Origin: Lawsonibacter faecis
GTDB taxonomy: Bacteria > Bacillota > Clostridia > Oscillospirales > Oscillospiraceae
Assembly: GCF_014287675.1 (NCBI RefSeq)
Contig: NZ_JACOPQ010000002.1
Coordinates: forward strand, 62,001-126,000
Reading direction: 5' to 3'
Length of the DNA: 64,000 bases
This document shows, one piece after another, positions 17,007-25,484 of the stretch. The first letter of the stretch is position 1. The number at the start of each line of letters is the position of its first letter. A model generated the notes under the pieces. The model was given only the letters and a program-made list of their open reading frames with translations, had not been told where the DNA came from and searched no databases. A program made the position numbers and the translations under genes.

Positions 17007-18245
17007 ATGTCGTCCGGCCGCCTCTTTGAAATTGTATACCTCCTCCTGGAGCGCCGCCAGATGACCGCCGCTGAGCTGGCCGGGCGGTTTGAGGTGTCGG
17101 TGCGCACCATCTACCGGGATATCGACGCCCTCTCCGCCGCCGGGGTGCCCGTCTACACCACCCAGGGCAAGGGCGGCGGCGTGGCGCTGATGGACCACTA
17201 TATTCTGGACCGTGCCGCCTTCACCGAGGAGGAGCAGCGCCAGCTTCTCACCGCGCTCCAGAGCCTGCCCGAGGCGGCCCGGGCGGGCGCGGACGAGACC
17301 CTGGCCAAGCTCTCCGGCCTCTTCCGCCGGCGGGAGACCGACTGGCTCCAGGTGGACCTCTCCCGCTGGGGCAGCGTCGAGGCCGACCAGCGGAAATTCG
17401 AGGCCCTGAAGACCGCCATACTGGACCGGCGGGCGGCCGCCTTCACCTACGTGAGCTCCTACGGCCTCACCACCGACCGGCGGGTTCTCCCCGCCCGGCT
17501 GGTCTTCAAGGGCCAGTCCTGGTACCTCCAGGCCTACTGCACGGAGAAGGAGGACTACCGCACCTTCAAGGTCAGCCGCATCCTCAAGCTCTCCGTCCTG
17601 GACGAGCGGTTCAGCCGCCCCCTCTCTCCCCCGCCCATCGAGAACAGCGGCGAGCCCTGCCCCTTCTGCGTCACGGTCAGGCTCCGTTTCACCCCCGCCA
17701 TGGCCTACCGGGTCTACGACGAGTTCGACGAGAGCTGCGTCACCCGCGAGCCCACGGGGAAACTGCTCGTCGCCGTCACCCTCCCGGACGACAACTGGCT
17801 CTACGGGTACCTGCTCTCCTTCGGCGCCATGGCCGAGGTGCTGGATCCGCCGGCTGTCCGGCGGCGGCTGGCAAAAATGGCGGCGGATATTTGGCGAAAG
17901 AATGCAGAACCTGACATGGGATGTCAGGGTATTGGGCGTATGATGGAGCCATCTTCAAAGGAGGTATCTGTCATGAATCCCAACGGACAAACATTCTGCC
18001 AGTCCTGCGGTATGCCCCTCTGTGACCCCAGCGTCATCGGCACCGAGCAGGACGGCTCCCCCAGCGAACACTACTGCAAATACTGCTATGAAAACGGCGC
18101 GTTTACCGGCGACATGACCATGGAGGAGATGATCGACTTCTGTGTCGGCCCCATGGTGGAGTCCAGCCCCGGTATGACGGCGGAGCAGGCCAAGGACCGG
18201 ATGGCGGCCTTCTTCCCAACCCTTCTGCGCTGGAAAAAGGACTGA
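17007..18245 (+). CDS. WYL/HTH transcriptional regulator read in frame into a zinc-ribbon domain
   Basis: 412 residues. The N-terminus is a YafY-type HTH (LAGRFEVSVRTIYRDIDALS, about 25-44), followed by a WYL sensor domain (about 130-305) with RVLPARLVFKGQSWYLQAYC. A zinc-ribbon segment (from residue 323) has CQSCGMPL and YCKYCYENG, resembling the small 'putative zinc ribbon' proteins that normally stand alone. The joint is odd. Codons 302-322 cover a perfect 8-bp palindrome, a TATGAT box and AAAGGAGG eight bases before the ATG at 17973, all marks of an intergenic region. The zinc-ribbon part can therefore also be made alone (17973-18245, 90 residues). It is either a true fusion or a lost regulator stop codon. 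Confidence 0.75.
   Translation: MSSGRLFEIVYLLLERRQMTAAELAGRFEVSVRTIYRDIDALSAAGVPVYTTQGKGGGVALMDHYILDRAAFTEEEQRQLLTALQSLPEAARAGADETLAKLSGLFRRRETDWLQVDLSRWGSVEADQRKFEALKTAILDRRAAAFTYVSSYGLTTDRRVLPARLVFKGQSWYLQAYCTEKEDYRTFKVSRILKLSVLDERFSRPLSPPPIENSGEPCPFCVTVRLRFTPAMAYRVYDEFDESCVTREPTGKLLVAVTLPDDNWLYGYLLSFGAMAEVLDPPAVRRRLAKMAADIWRKNAEPDMGCQGIGRMMEPSSKEVSVMNPNGQTFCQSCGMPLCDPSVIGTEQDGSPSEHYCKYCYENGAFTGDMTMEEMIDFCVGPMVESSPGMTAEQAKDRMAAFFPTLLRWKKD
17910..17928. promoter_or_regulatory. Palindromic operator candidate inside the WYL reading frame
   Basis: CCTGACAT-GGG-ATGTCAGG, perfect 8-bp arms around a three-base centre. A TATGAT box at 17939-17944 and AAAGGAGG at 17957-17964 follow, then the ATG at 17973. 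This layout suits an operator for the zinc-ribbon cistron, probably bound by the WYL regulator itself (inference). Confidence 0.55.
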
Positions 18246-18249
18246 TTCC

Positions 18250-18672
18250 ATGGAGTGGAGCGCCCTCTATCCCCGCAGCCGCCAGCCGGACCTCAGCGGG
18301 ATTGGAAGCTATATCAATACGCCCCTCTGGGACGAGCTTCGCCGTCATATGGAGCAGGACTGGGGCCTTTCACCCTGCGTGGGGTTCAGCGGCTGCAGTA
18401 TGGCGGCCGGCTGGAACGTGAAGTATCGGAAGAGCGGCCGCAACCTCTTCACCTGCTATCCCGGCCACGGCTTCTTCACCGCCCTGGTGGTGGTCAGCGA
18501 AAGGCAGGACCCGGAGGTGCAGCTCCTCCGGCAGACCTGGAGCCCGTATACCCAAAAGCTGTTCGATGAAACCGGCTGTTACCGGGACGGTCGCTGGCTG
18601 ATGGTGGAGGTCACCTCACCTGAAATTCTGGAGGACCTGAAAACCCTCATCCGTCTGCGCGCGCAGAAATAG
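18250..18672 (+). CDS. DUF3788 family protein
   Basis: 140 residues resembling the DUF3788 family of small cytoplasmic proteins. It is rich in aromatic residues: WDELRRHMEQDWGLSPCVGFSGCSMAAGW and YPGHGFFTALVVV segments. The ATG is four bases after the zinc-ribbon stop, so it belongs to the WYL/zinc-ribbon unit. Function is not known. Proteins of this type often lie beside YafY-type regulators, which points to a small-molecule-responsive cassette (inference). A strong terminator follows. Confidence 0.72.
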   Translation: MEWSALYPRSRQPDLSGIGSYINTPLWDELRRHMEQDWGLSPCVGFSGCSMAAGWNVKYRKSGRNLFTCYPGHGFFTALVVVSERQDPEVQLLRQTWSPYTQKLFDETGCYRDGRWLMVEVTSPEILEDLKTLIRLRAQK

Positions 18673-18676
18673 CGCC

Positions 18677-18708
18677 AACGGGACGCCCATATGGGCGTCC
18701 CGTTTTGA
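18677..18708. terminator. Perfect 28-bp palindromic terminator after the DUF3788 gene
   Basis: 18677-18704 is self-complementary end to end (AACGGGACGCCCAT and its complement) and is followed by TTTT. Confidence 0.8.
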
Positions 18709-18746
18709 TGTGTCCGCGGCGGCGTGCCCGCTCTTTTCACCTCCCG

Positions 18747-18776
18747 TTGCCCCATTGCATTCATTTGTGCTATACT
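18747..18776 (+). promoter_or_regulatory. Sigma-A promoter for GNAT-rsmA-pckG
   Basis: TTGCCC (18747-18752), an 18-base spacer and TATACT (18771-18776), 30 bases before the ATG. Confidence 0.6.
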
Positions 18777-18805
18777 GATAAAATCAAACACTGTGAGGTA
18801 TCCGT

Positions 18806-19465
18806 ATGCAACTGACCATCCGCCCCGAGACCCCCGCAGATTACCGCCCTGCAGAGGTGCTGACCCGGGAGGCTTTTTGGAATCTCTATCAGCCCGGCTG
18901 CAACGAACACCACTACCTCCATCAGCTTCGCGCCTCCCCCGCCTATCTGCCCGAGCTGGGCTATGTGGCCGAGCTGGAGGGTGAGCTGGTGGGCCATATC
19001 GCCTATTCCCGGACCAAAATCGTACGGGCCGATGGCAGTGAATTCCCCACGATTACCTTCGGCCCGGTCTGCGCCGCCCCGGATCACAGGGCCCGGGGCA
19101 TCGGTTCCGCGCTGATCCGCCGCTCCCTTCGGGCCGCGAAGGACCTGGGCCACCGCGCCGCGGTCATCCTGGGCGATCCCCGGTACTACGGCCGCTTCGG
19201 CTTCCACGGCTGCGAGCGCTTCGGCCTCACCCTGACCGACGGAAAATACCTCCCCGGCCTGATGGCCCTGGAGCTGGAGCCCGGCGCGCTGACCGGCGTC
19301 TCCGGCCGCTTCCTTGAGGGGTTCGACTACGTCCCCGGCGGGGAGGAACTGGCCGCCTTCGACGCCGGGTTTCCCGCAAAGGAAAAAGGCTTTACAGAGA
19401 GTCAGCGGGATTTTCAGGTAATTTATAATCTGGGTTATCAGGTGATTGAACATGGATTTATGTAA
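18806..19465 (+). CDS. GNAT family N-acetyltransferase (YhbS-like)
   Basis: 219 residues. The acetyl-CoA-binding motif is FGPVCAAPDHRARGIGSALI (about residues 82-101) with the RARGIG loop, followed by AVILGDPRYYGRFGF, which is typical of the YhbS-like group. The C-terminal extension (EFDAGFPAKEKG-like segment) suits that group. The substrate is unknown. It shares 14 bases with the start of rsmA, so the two are translationally linked. Confidence 0.85.
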   Translation: MQLTIRPETPADYRPAEVLTREAFWNLYQPGCNEHHYLHQLRASPAYLPELGYVAELEGELVGHIAYSRTKIVRADGSEFPTITFGPVCAAPDHRARGIGSALIRRSLRAAKDLGHRAAVILGDPRYYGRFGFHGCERFGLTLTDGKYLPGLMALELEPGALTGVSGRFLEGFDYVPGGEELAAFDAGFPAKEKGFTESQRDFQVIYNLGYQVIEHGFM

Positions 19466-20327
19466 CGTCAACGATATCAAGGCCCTCCTAGGGCGGCACG
19501 GCTTCCGCTTTTCCAAGAGCATGGGGCAGAATTTTCTCATTCAGTCCTGGGTGCCCAATGATATTGCCGATGCCTCCGGCGCCAATGCCTCCAGCGGCGT
19601 GCTGGAGATCGGCCCCGGCATCGGCCCCCTCACCGTCCAGCTCGCCCGGCGGGCCGGGCGTGTGGTCTCCGTGGAGCTGGACCGCTCCCTTCTGCCCATT
19701 CTGGAGGAGACCCTCTCCGGCTGCGGCAATACGGAGATTCTCCCCGGCGACGTGATGAAGCTGAATATCCCCGCCCTGGTCGCTGACAAGCTCAGCGGCC
19801 TTACACCAATTGCCTGCGCCAACCTCCCCTATAACATTACCACCCCCGCCCTCACCGCCCTCATTGAGGCGGACTGCTTCTCCGCCATCACGGTGATGAT
19901 CCAGCGGGAGGTCGCGCTGCGCATCTGCGCCGCACCGGGCACCGCCGACTACGGGGCATTCTCCGTGTACTGCCAGTACCACACCGACCCAGAGCTGCTT
20001 TTCGACGTGCCGCCCGACTGCTTCCTCCCCGCGCCCAAGGTGACCTCCTCGGTCATCCGCCTGGTCCCGCGGGGGGTGCCCCCCGTCCCCGTGGCGGACG
20101 AGAAGCGCTTTTTCCAGGTCGTGAAGGCATCCTTCGCCCAGCGGCGGAAGACCCTGCTCAACGGCCTCTCCTCCGCCTACGGAAGCCGCCTCGACAAGGA
20201 AGCCCTGCGGGAGGTCATTACCTCCTGCGGGCTGAGCGCCGACGTGCGGGGCGAGCGGCTGGGCATCCCGGAGTTTGCCGCCGTCGCCGCCCGGCTGGGC
20301 GAGCTGCTTGCAAATGGAACAGATTGA
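19452..20327 (+). CDS. rsmA: 16S rRNA (adenine1518/1519-N6)-dimethyltransferase RsmA (KsgA)
   Basis: 291 residues. It dimethylates two adenines in the 3' helix of 16S rRNA late in 30S assembly. The SAM motif VLEIGPGIGPLT (about 49-60), the catalytic NLPYNITTP (about 124-132) and the family start KSMGQNFLI are intact. The ATG at 19452 follows AGGTGA; a TTG two codons earlier is possible. It overlaps the upstream GNAT end and is followed 16 bases later by pckG. Confidence 0.95.
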   Translation: MDLCNVNDIKALLGRHGFRFSKSMGQNFLIQSWVPNDIADASGANASSGVLEIGPGIGPLTVQLARRAGRVVSVELDRSLLPILEETLSGCGNTEILPGDVMKLNIPALVADKLSGLTPIACANLPYNITTPALTALIEADCFSAITVMIQREVALRICAAPGTADYGAFSVYCQYHTDPELLFDVPPDCFLPAPKVTSSVIRLVPRGVPPVPVADEKRFFQVVKASFAQRRKTLLNGLSSAYGSRLDKEALREVITSCGLSADVRGERLGIPEFAAVAARLGELLANGTD

Positions 20328-20343
20328 GGAGGAAAACAGACCC

Positions 20344-22125
20344 ATGGAACTGACGAGACACCAGGAATTGCTAAGCTGGGTTGCGGCGCAGGCCGCGCTG
20401 ACCCGCCCGGATAACATTGTCTGGATAGACGGCTCCAAAGCCCAGCTGAACGCTCTGCGGGCCCAGGCCGTCTCCACCGGCGAGCTGCTTGAGCTCAACG
20501 GGGACAAGCAGCCCGGCTGCTGGCTCCACCGCACGGAGGTTAGCGACGTGGCCCGGGTGGAGGGGCGCACCTTCATCTGTTGCGAGCGCGAGGAGGACGC
20601 CGGCCCCACCAACCACTGGATGGCCCCGGACGAGATGCGCGCACTGCTCAGGCCGCTCTATGACGGCTGTATGAGGGGCCGCACCATGTACGTCATCCCC
20701 TACTCCATGGGCGTGGTGGACTCCCCCTTCGCCCGGTACGGCGTGGAGCTTACCGACTCCCTCTACGTGGTCCTCAGCATGGCCATCATGACCCGCTTCG
20801 GCAGGCCGGTGCTGGACGCTCTGGGGGACACCGGCGAGTATGTAAAATGCCTCCACGCCAAGGCGGATATTGACCCCGACCGCCGTTACATCGCCCACTT
20901 TCCCCAGGACAACACCATCATGAGCGTCAACTCCGACTATGGCGGCAACGCCCTTCTGTGCAAAAAATGCTTCTCCCTGCGCATCGCCTCCGTCCAGGGC
21001 CGCAGTCAGGGCTGGCTGGCCGAGCATATGCTCATCCTGGGGGTCGAAAACCCCAGGGGCGAGGTCCGCTATCTGGCCGCCGCCTTCCCCTCCGCCTGCG
21101 GCAAGACCGACCTGGCGATGCTGACGCCTCCCGAGCGCTACCGGGCACAGGGCTGGAAGATCTGGTGTGTGGGGGACGACATCGCCTGGCTCCGGGTGGG
21201 GCCGGACGGCCGTCTCTGGGCCATGAACCCGGAAAACGGCTACCTGGGGGTGATTCCCGGCGTCAGCCCCAAAACCGGCCCCAATATTCTGGCCACCGTC
21301 AGCCGGGACACCCTCTTCACCAATACGGCCCAGAACCTGGACGACGATACCGCCTGGTGGGAGGGCCTGAGCGACACCCCGCCCCGCCATGCCCTGGACT
21401 GGAAGGGCAGCCCCTGGGACGGGGCGCTGTCCGCGGAAAAGGGGGCTCAGGCAAACGCCCGCTTCTGCTCCCCGATTACCAACTGCCCCTGCCTCTCCCC
21501 CGAGTATGAGAATCCCGCAGGCGTTCCTATCTCCGCCATTGTGTTCGGCGGACGGAGGGCCAAGGTGGCCCCGCTGGTCTACCAGTCCCGCGACTGGGTT
21601 CACGGGGTCTTCGCAGGCTCCATCATGGCCTCGGAGACCACGGCGGCGGCCACTGGTAAGGTGGGCGTGGTCCGGCGGGACCCCATGGCCATGCTCCCCT
21701 TCTGCGGGTACAATATGGCCGACTACTGGCGGCACTGGCTGGAGATGGGCGCCCTGCTGGGGGATAATGCCCCGCTTGTCTTTCATGTCAACTGGTTCCG
21801 CACAGACGGGGACGGGAAGCTTCTCTGGCCCGGTTTCGGTGAAAACCTGCGGGTGCTGGAGTGGATGCTCCGCCGGTGCGGCGGCGAGGCGGAAGCGGTG
21901 GAGAGCCCCGTAGGCCTCCTGCCCCGGACGGAGGACATCGACCTGGAGGGATCGGGTGTGACAAGGACCGCCCTTGAGAACCTCTTGAGCATCGATAAAG
22001 CCCTCTGGCGTGACGACGTCGCGGATATTCGCGCATTTTACGCCAGGTTCGGCGGGAGACTGCCGCAGGAGCTGGAACAGGCGCTTCATGAACTGGAAGC
22101 CGGCCTGAATGAGCGGCCTTCATAA
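20344..22125 (+). CDS. pckG: Phosphoenolpyruvate carboxykinase (GTP)
   Basis: 593 residues, the usual length of GTP-dependent PEPCK, which interconverts oxaloacetate and phosphoenolpyruvate. The P-loop/signature FPSACGKTDLAM (about 243-254), the Mn-site region GGNALLCKKCFSLRIAS (about 200-216) and EYENPAGVPISAIVFGGRR (about 383-401) are present. The ATG at 20344 has GAGGA upstream. In anaerobes it commonly runs toward oxaloacetate for succinate or amino-acid synthesis; direction here is not decidable. Long hairpins follow the gene. Confidence 0.95.
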   Translation: MELTRHQELLSWVAAQAALTRPDNIVWIDGSKAQLNALRAQAVSTGELLELNGDKQPGCWLHRTEVSDVARVEGRTFICCEREEDAGPTNHWMAPDEMRALLRPLYDGCMRGRTMYVIPYSMGVVDSPFARYGVELTDSLYVVLSMAIMTRFGRPVLDALGDTGEYVKCLHAKADIDPDRRYIAHFPQDNTIMSVNSDYGGNALLCKKCFSLRIASVQGRSQGWLAEHMLILGVENPRGEVRYLAAAFPSACGKTDLAMLTPPERYRAQGWKIWCVGDDIAWLRVGPDGRLWAMNPENGYLGVIPGVSPKTGPNILATVSRDTLFTNTAQNLDDDTAWWEGLSDTPPRHALDWKGSPWDGALSAEKGAQANARFCSPITNCPCLSPEYENPAGVPISAIVFGGRRAKVAPLVYQSRDWVHGVFAGSIMASETTAAATGKVGVVRRDPMAMLPFCGYNMADYWRHWLEMGALLGDNAPLVFHVNWFRTDGDGKLLWPGFGENLRVLEWMLRRCGGEAEAVESPVGLLPRTEDIDLEGSGVTRTALENLLSIDKALWRDDVADIRAFYARFGGRLPQELEQALHELEAGLNERPS

Positions 22126-22129
22126 TTTC

Positions 22130-22169
22130 GTTCTGTCAAAGGAGCCCCTCGGTGCTTCTTTGACGGAAC
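22130..22169. terminator. Long hairpin after pckG
   Basis: Arms 22130-22145 and 22154-22169 (16 bp with two G-U pairs) around an eight-base loop. It has no T-run, so it may act in mRNA stability or with the palindrome downstream. Confidence 0.55.
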
Positions 22170-22258
22170 GCTGCATGACGGATAAGTCATTCTATCCCTT
22201 CGTCTGCGCAGGGCCAAACTCTGCGCGGCTTTCTCTGCGGAGAATTTCTAACAGCCTG

Positions 22259-22316
22259 ATAATCTGTATAAAAGGCGCTCCATCCGTACGGATGGAGCGC
22301 CTTTTATACAGATTAT
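22259..22316. terminator. 58-bp perfect palindrome, probable bidirectional terminator
   Basis: Every base from 22259 to 22316 pairs with its mirror (29-bp arms, centre GTAC, no spacer). It lies between the convergent pckG and DUF4349 genes. Each strand ends the GC-rich stem with CCTTTTATAC, a modest T-tract. Confidence 0.75.
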
Positions 22317-22321
22317 GGGCT

Positions 22322-23293
22322 TTATTTTTTCTCCTGAGACGGCTTGCTCTCCTCCGTCTTCGGCGCTGTACCCGCGCGGCGTTTCCGGCGGATTCTGGCG
22401 GCCGTGACCCAGGCAGCCGCCGCAATCGCCAGGAAGAGGACGACGCCGATTAGGTGGTAGGCAATCCACACGGCAAAGTCCCCCAGCCCCTCCCCGAAGT
22501 CGGAAAGGCCCGCGGAGAGGGCGTTGCCGATGCGCCCGGACAGCGTGGCTGTCTCCTGGACGGGCTCGGTGAGCTTCAGCACCTCGTTCAGGGTGATGCT
22601 GATGGTGGCATAGCCCACCAGACTGTCGTACCGCCGCAGGGTGGTGCTGTACTGGTCAATCTCGTACTCCGTATCGGATAGGGCGTTCTCCAGGGAGACG
22701 ATGTCCTCCATGGTCACCGCCTTCTCCAGCAGGGCCAGCAGCCGTTCGTGCTTGGTCTCAAGGGTTTTCAGGCGGGCTTCCGCATCGTAATAGGCCTCGC
22801 CCACATCCTGGGTGGACTCGTTTTTGCTGACCACGTGGCCCACGCCCCCCGTGGCACTGAGGAAGGCCGTATAGTTCTCCTTGGGGACGCGGACCACATA
22901 GCTGCCATACCGGGCGGAACCCGCGTCGTAATAGGCCCCCTGCTGCACCTCGGCGCTCTCATAGTATCCGCCCTGCTCGATCACCAGCTTGTCCAGGGCG
23001 GTCACGGCGGCGTCAAATTCGGTGGACTGGATGGTGAGGGATGCGGTGCGGATGAGCTTGGCGTCCTGAGAAGTGTAGACCTTGCTCTCCCCGGCGCCCC
23101 CGGAGGGGGTCTGGTGGGACTCGGCCGTCATATCCCCGCCTCCGAAATCAGGGTAGGGGACGGGCGCGGCGGAAGCGGCTGGGGCGCGATCGCTCCCGGC
23201 GTCCGAGCTGTTTCCTCCGCTCGCCCCGCAGGCAGCCAGGCAGAGCGCCAGGACCAGAATGGCTGTGATCGGCAAGAGACGGCGCATTTTCAT
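22322..23293 (-). CDS. DUF4349 domain lipoprotein
   Basis: 323 residues. A lipoprotein signal ends in LALCLAAC (Cys22), so the protein is anchored outside the membrane by Lgt/Lsp processing. The DUF4349 region (about 75-290) has a long amphipathic stretch YYDAEARLKTLETKHERLLALLEKAV, suggestive of a coiled coil. One C-terminal transmembrane helix (VWIAYHLIGVVLFLAIAAAAW) precedes a basic tail. The ATG at 23293 has AGGAGGT seven bases upstream; a GTG at 23302 abuts that site. Function is unknown. Such proteins are common envelope lipoproteins in Firmicutes. Confidence 0.85.
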   Translation of the reverse strand: MKMRRLLPITAILVLALCLAACGASGGNSSDAGSDRAPAASAAPVPYPDFGGGDMTAESHQTPSGGAGESKVYTSQDAKLIRTASLTIQSTEFDAAVTALDKLVIEQGGYYESAEVQQGAYYDAGSARYGSYVVRVPKENYTAFLSATGGVGHVVSKNESTQDVGEAYYDAEARLKTLETKHERLLALLEKAVTMEDIVSLENALSDTEYEIDQYSTTLRRYDSLVGYATISITLNEVLKLTEPVQETATLSGRIGNALSAGLSDFGEGLGDFAVWIAYHLIGVVLFLAIAAAAWVTAARIRRKRRAGTAPKTEESKPSQEKK

Positions 23294-23409
23294 GATTGAC
23301 ACCTCCTGTTTTTTGGTTCCTTATCCCTATAGACGATTTTATTGGAAAACAGTTCCGCTGTCAAATGCCGTTTGGCGTGCATAGGATAGGGCAAAAAGGA
23401 GGTATTCCC

Positions 23410-24150
23410 ATGCCCATTATCTATTTGTCCCCCTCCACCCAGGAGAATAATTTCTATGTCAACGGCGGCACCGAGGAGGAGTGGATGAACCGCCTGGCGG
23501 ACGCCATGGTCCCCTATCTGGTCGCCAGCGGCATCCAGTACACCCGCAACACGCCCGATATGACGGCGGCCTCCTCCATCCGGGCCTCCAACGCAGGCAA
23601 TTACGATCTCCACCTTGCCCTCCACTCCAACGCCGCTCCCGAGGGGCAGTACGGCCAGTTCCGGGGCATCGTGGTCTACTACTACCCCGGCTCAACCCAA
23701 GGCCGCCGCGCGGCCAACATCGTGGCGGACAATCTGAAGGATATCTACCCCCTGCCCAACAACGTCCGGGCCGAGGGTACCACCGCCATCGGCGAGGTCC
23801 GCCGGGTCCGGGCCCCCTCGGTCTTCATTGAGCTGGGCTACCACGACAACCCAGACGACGCCGCCTGGATTAAAAGCAATCTGGACCCCGTCGCCCGGAA
23901 TATCGTCCTCTCCCTGACCGAGTACTTCGCAATCCCCTTCCTCACTCCCGTGCCGCCCCGCCAGGCCGTGGTGGACGTGAGCTGGGGCTATCTCAATATT
24001 CGCAGCCGGCCCGACCCCACAGCCCCCGTGATTGCCCGCGCCTACGACGGCGCGCGGCTCACCGTCATCAACGAGTGGCAGGGCTGGTACCTGGTCCGCT
24101 TCGACGGCGTGGTGGGCTACGCCAGCAGCGACTTCATCACCCTCATCTAG
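23410..24150 (+). CDS. N-acetylmuramoyl-L-alanine amidase-like (Amidase_3) with C-terminal SH3 domain
   Basis: 246 residues. The N-terminal Amidase_3-like domain (about 1-180) keeps the second zinc His in LALHSNAAPEG and a catalytic-type Glu in VFIELGYHDNPDD. The canonical first-ligand motif (DPGHGG) is replaced by LSPSTQENN, so zinc binding may differ. A bacterial SH3 domain (about 185-246) has WGYLNIRSRPDP, a cell-wall binder. No signal peptide is seen, as in several spore-directed hydrolases. AAGGAGG is eight bases before the ATG. It lies ten bases before the LysM-GH18 gene, suggesting a spore-wall role (inference). Confidence 0.8.
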   Translation: MPIIYLSPSTQENNFYVNGGTEEEWMNRLADAMVPYLVASGIQYTRNTPDMTAASSIRASNAGNYDLHLALHSNAAPEGQYGQFRGIVVYYYPGSTQGRRAANIVADNLKDIYPLPNNVRAEGTTAIGEVRRVRAPSVFIELGYHDNPDDAAWIKSNLDPVARNIVLSLTEYFAIPFLTPVPPRQAVVDVSWGYLNIRSRPDPTAPVIARAYDGARLTVINEWQGWYLVRFDGVVGYASSDFITLI

Positions 24151-24160
24151 GGGGCGCGCC

Positions 24161-25441
24161 ATGGTCATTCACGTAGTTCAGGCGGGCGATACCGTGTCCT
24201 CCCTCTCCCGGGAGTACGGCGTTCCGGCGTCTCAGATCATCATCGATAACGGCCTCACCTCCGCGGCCCGGCTGGCGGTGGGGCAGGCGCTGGTCATCCA
24301 ATTTCCCCTGCAGGTCCATACCGTGCGGCCCGGCGAGAGCCTGTCCGGCATTGCCCGGCAGTACGGACTATCCTTGCGCCAGCTTTACCGCAACAACCCC
24401 GTCCTCGGCGGGGAGAGCGCCCTCTACCCCGGGCAGACCCTGGTCATCTCCTACCGGGGCGAAAAAGAGGGGACTCTATCGGTCAACGGCTATGCCTACC
24501 CCTTTATCGACAAGGGCCTGCTCCAGGCCACCCTCCCTTACCTCACCTTCCTCACCCCCTTCACCTACGGCATAACGCCCGAGGGCGGCCTGGTGGACCT
24601 GGACGACCAGGTGCTCATCTCCATGGCCCAAAGCGGCGGCGTGGCCCCTCTTATGCACCTGTCCACCCTCACCGAGGACGGCGGCTTCTCCAACGACCTG
24701 GCCCATCTGGTCCTCACCGATATGGATGTACAGGCGGCGCTCATCGACAATATCCAGGCCACCATGCAGGCCAAGGGCTACCAAGGGCTGGACGTGGATT
24801 TTGAGTTCGTCTTTGCCGAGGACGCGCTCCCCTACGCCGCCTTTATCCGCGCTCTGTCGGAGCGGCTGAATCCGCTCGGGTATCCCGTGGTCGTCGCCCT
24901 GGCGCCCAAAATTTCCGCCGACCAGCCGGGGCTTCTCTATGAGGGCCACAACTACCGCGAGCTGGGCGCGGCCGCCAACGAGGTCCTGCTCATGACGTAC
25001 GAATGGGGCTATACCTACGGGCCGCCCATGGCGGTCGCGCCCCTGCCCAATGTCCGCCGGGTGGTGGAGTACGCTCTGACGGAAATTCCCGCCGACAAGA
25101 TTTGGCTTGGGGTGCCCAACTACGGCTACGACTGGCCGCTCCCCTTCGTCCAGGGCCAGACCCGGGCCACCTCAATCTCCAATGCGTACGCCGTTACGCT
25201 GGCCCTGCGGTACGGCGCGGAGATCCAGTACTCGGACTACGCCCAGTCCCCCTGGTTCCGCTACACCGGCAACGACGGCGTGGTTCACGAGGTCTGGTTT
25301 GAGGACGCCCGCAGCATCCGGGCCAAGCTGGCCCTCATCCCGGAGTACGGTCTCAACGGCGCGGGCTACTGGAACCTGATGCGCCGCTTCCCCCAGAATT
25401 GGCGCATTTTAAACGCACTTTATGAAATTCGTGAGGCATAG
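24161..25441 (+). CDS. LysM-GH18 spore cortex-lytic glycosidase (SleL/YaaH type)
   Basis: 426 residues. Two LysM repeats (about 3-48 and 50-96; HVVQAGDTVSSLSREYGV and HTVRPGESLSGIARQYGL) bind peptidoglycan. A GH18 domain (about 110-420) has the acid/base motif LDVDFEFV, with Glu in the expected place. SleL-type enzymes cut cortex muramic-lactam peptidoglycan during germination. No signal peptide is seen, consistent with synthesis inside the sporangium. The start at 24161 has a poor ribosome site, so coupling to the amidase is likely. A small conserved-looking protein follows 43 bases later. Confidence 0.85.
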   Translation: MVIHVVQAGDTVSSLSREYGVPASQIIIDNGLTSAARLAVGQALVIQFPLQVHTVRPGESLSGIARQYGLSLRQLYRNNPVLGGESALYPGQTLVISYRGEKEGTLSVNGYAYPFIDKGLLQATLPYLTFLTPFTYGITPEGGLVDLDDQVLISMAQSGGVAPLMHLSTLTEDGGFSNDLAHLVLTDMDVQAALIDNIQATMQAKGYQGLDVDFEFVFAEDALPYAAFIRALSERLNPLGYPVVVALAPKISADQPGLLYEGHNYRELGAAANEVLLMTYEWGYTYGPPMAVAPLPNVRRVVEYALTEIPADKIWLGVPNYGYDWPLPFVQGQTRATSISNAYAVTLALRYGAEIQYSDYAQSPWFRYTGNDGVVHEVWFEDARSIRAKLALIPEYGLNGAGYWNLMRRFPQNWRILNALYEIREA

Positions 25442-25484
25442 CCCGCCCTGCGTCCGCAAACAATAGACGCGGAGGTGTTGCATC

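Noticed and set aside
23380..23388. Sigma-K-like -10 (CATAGGATA) before the amidase gene
   Set aside because: The -10 pattern fits, but no AC-type -35 element lies at the needed distance.
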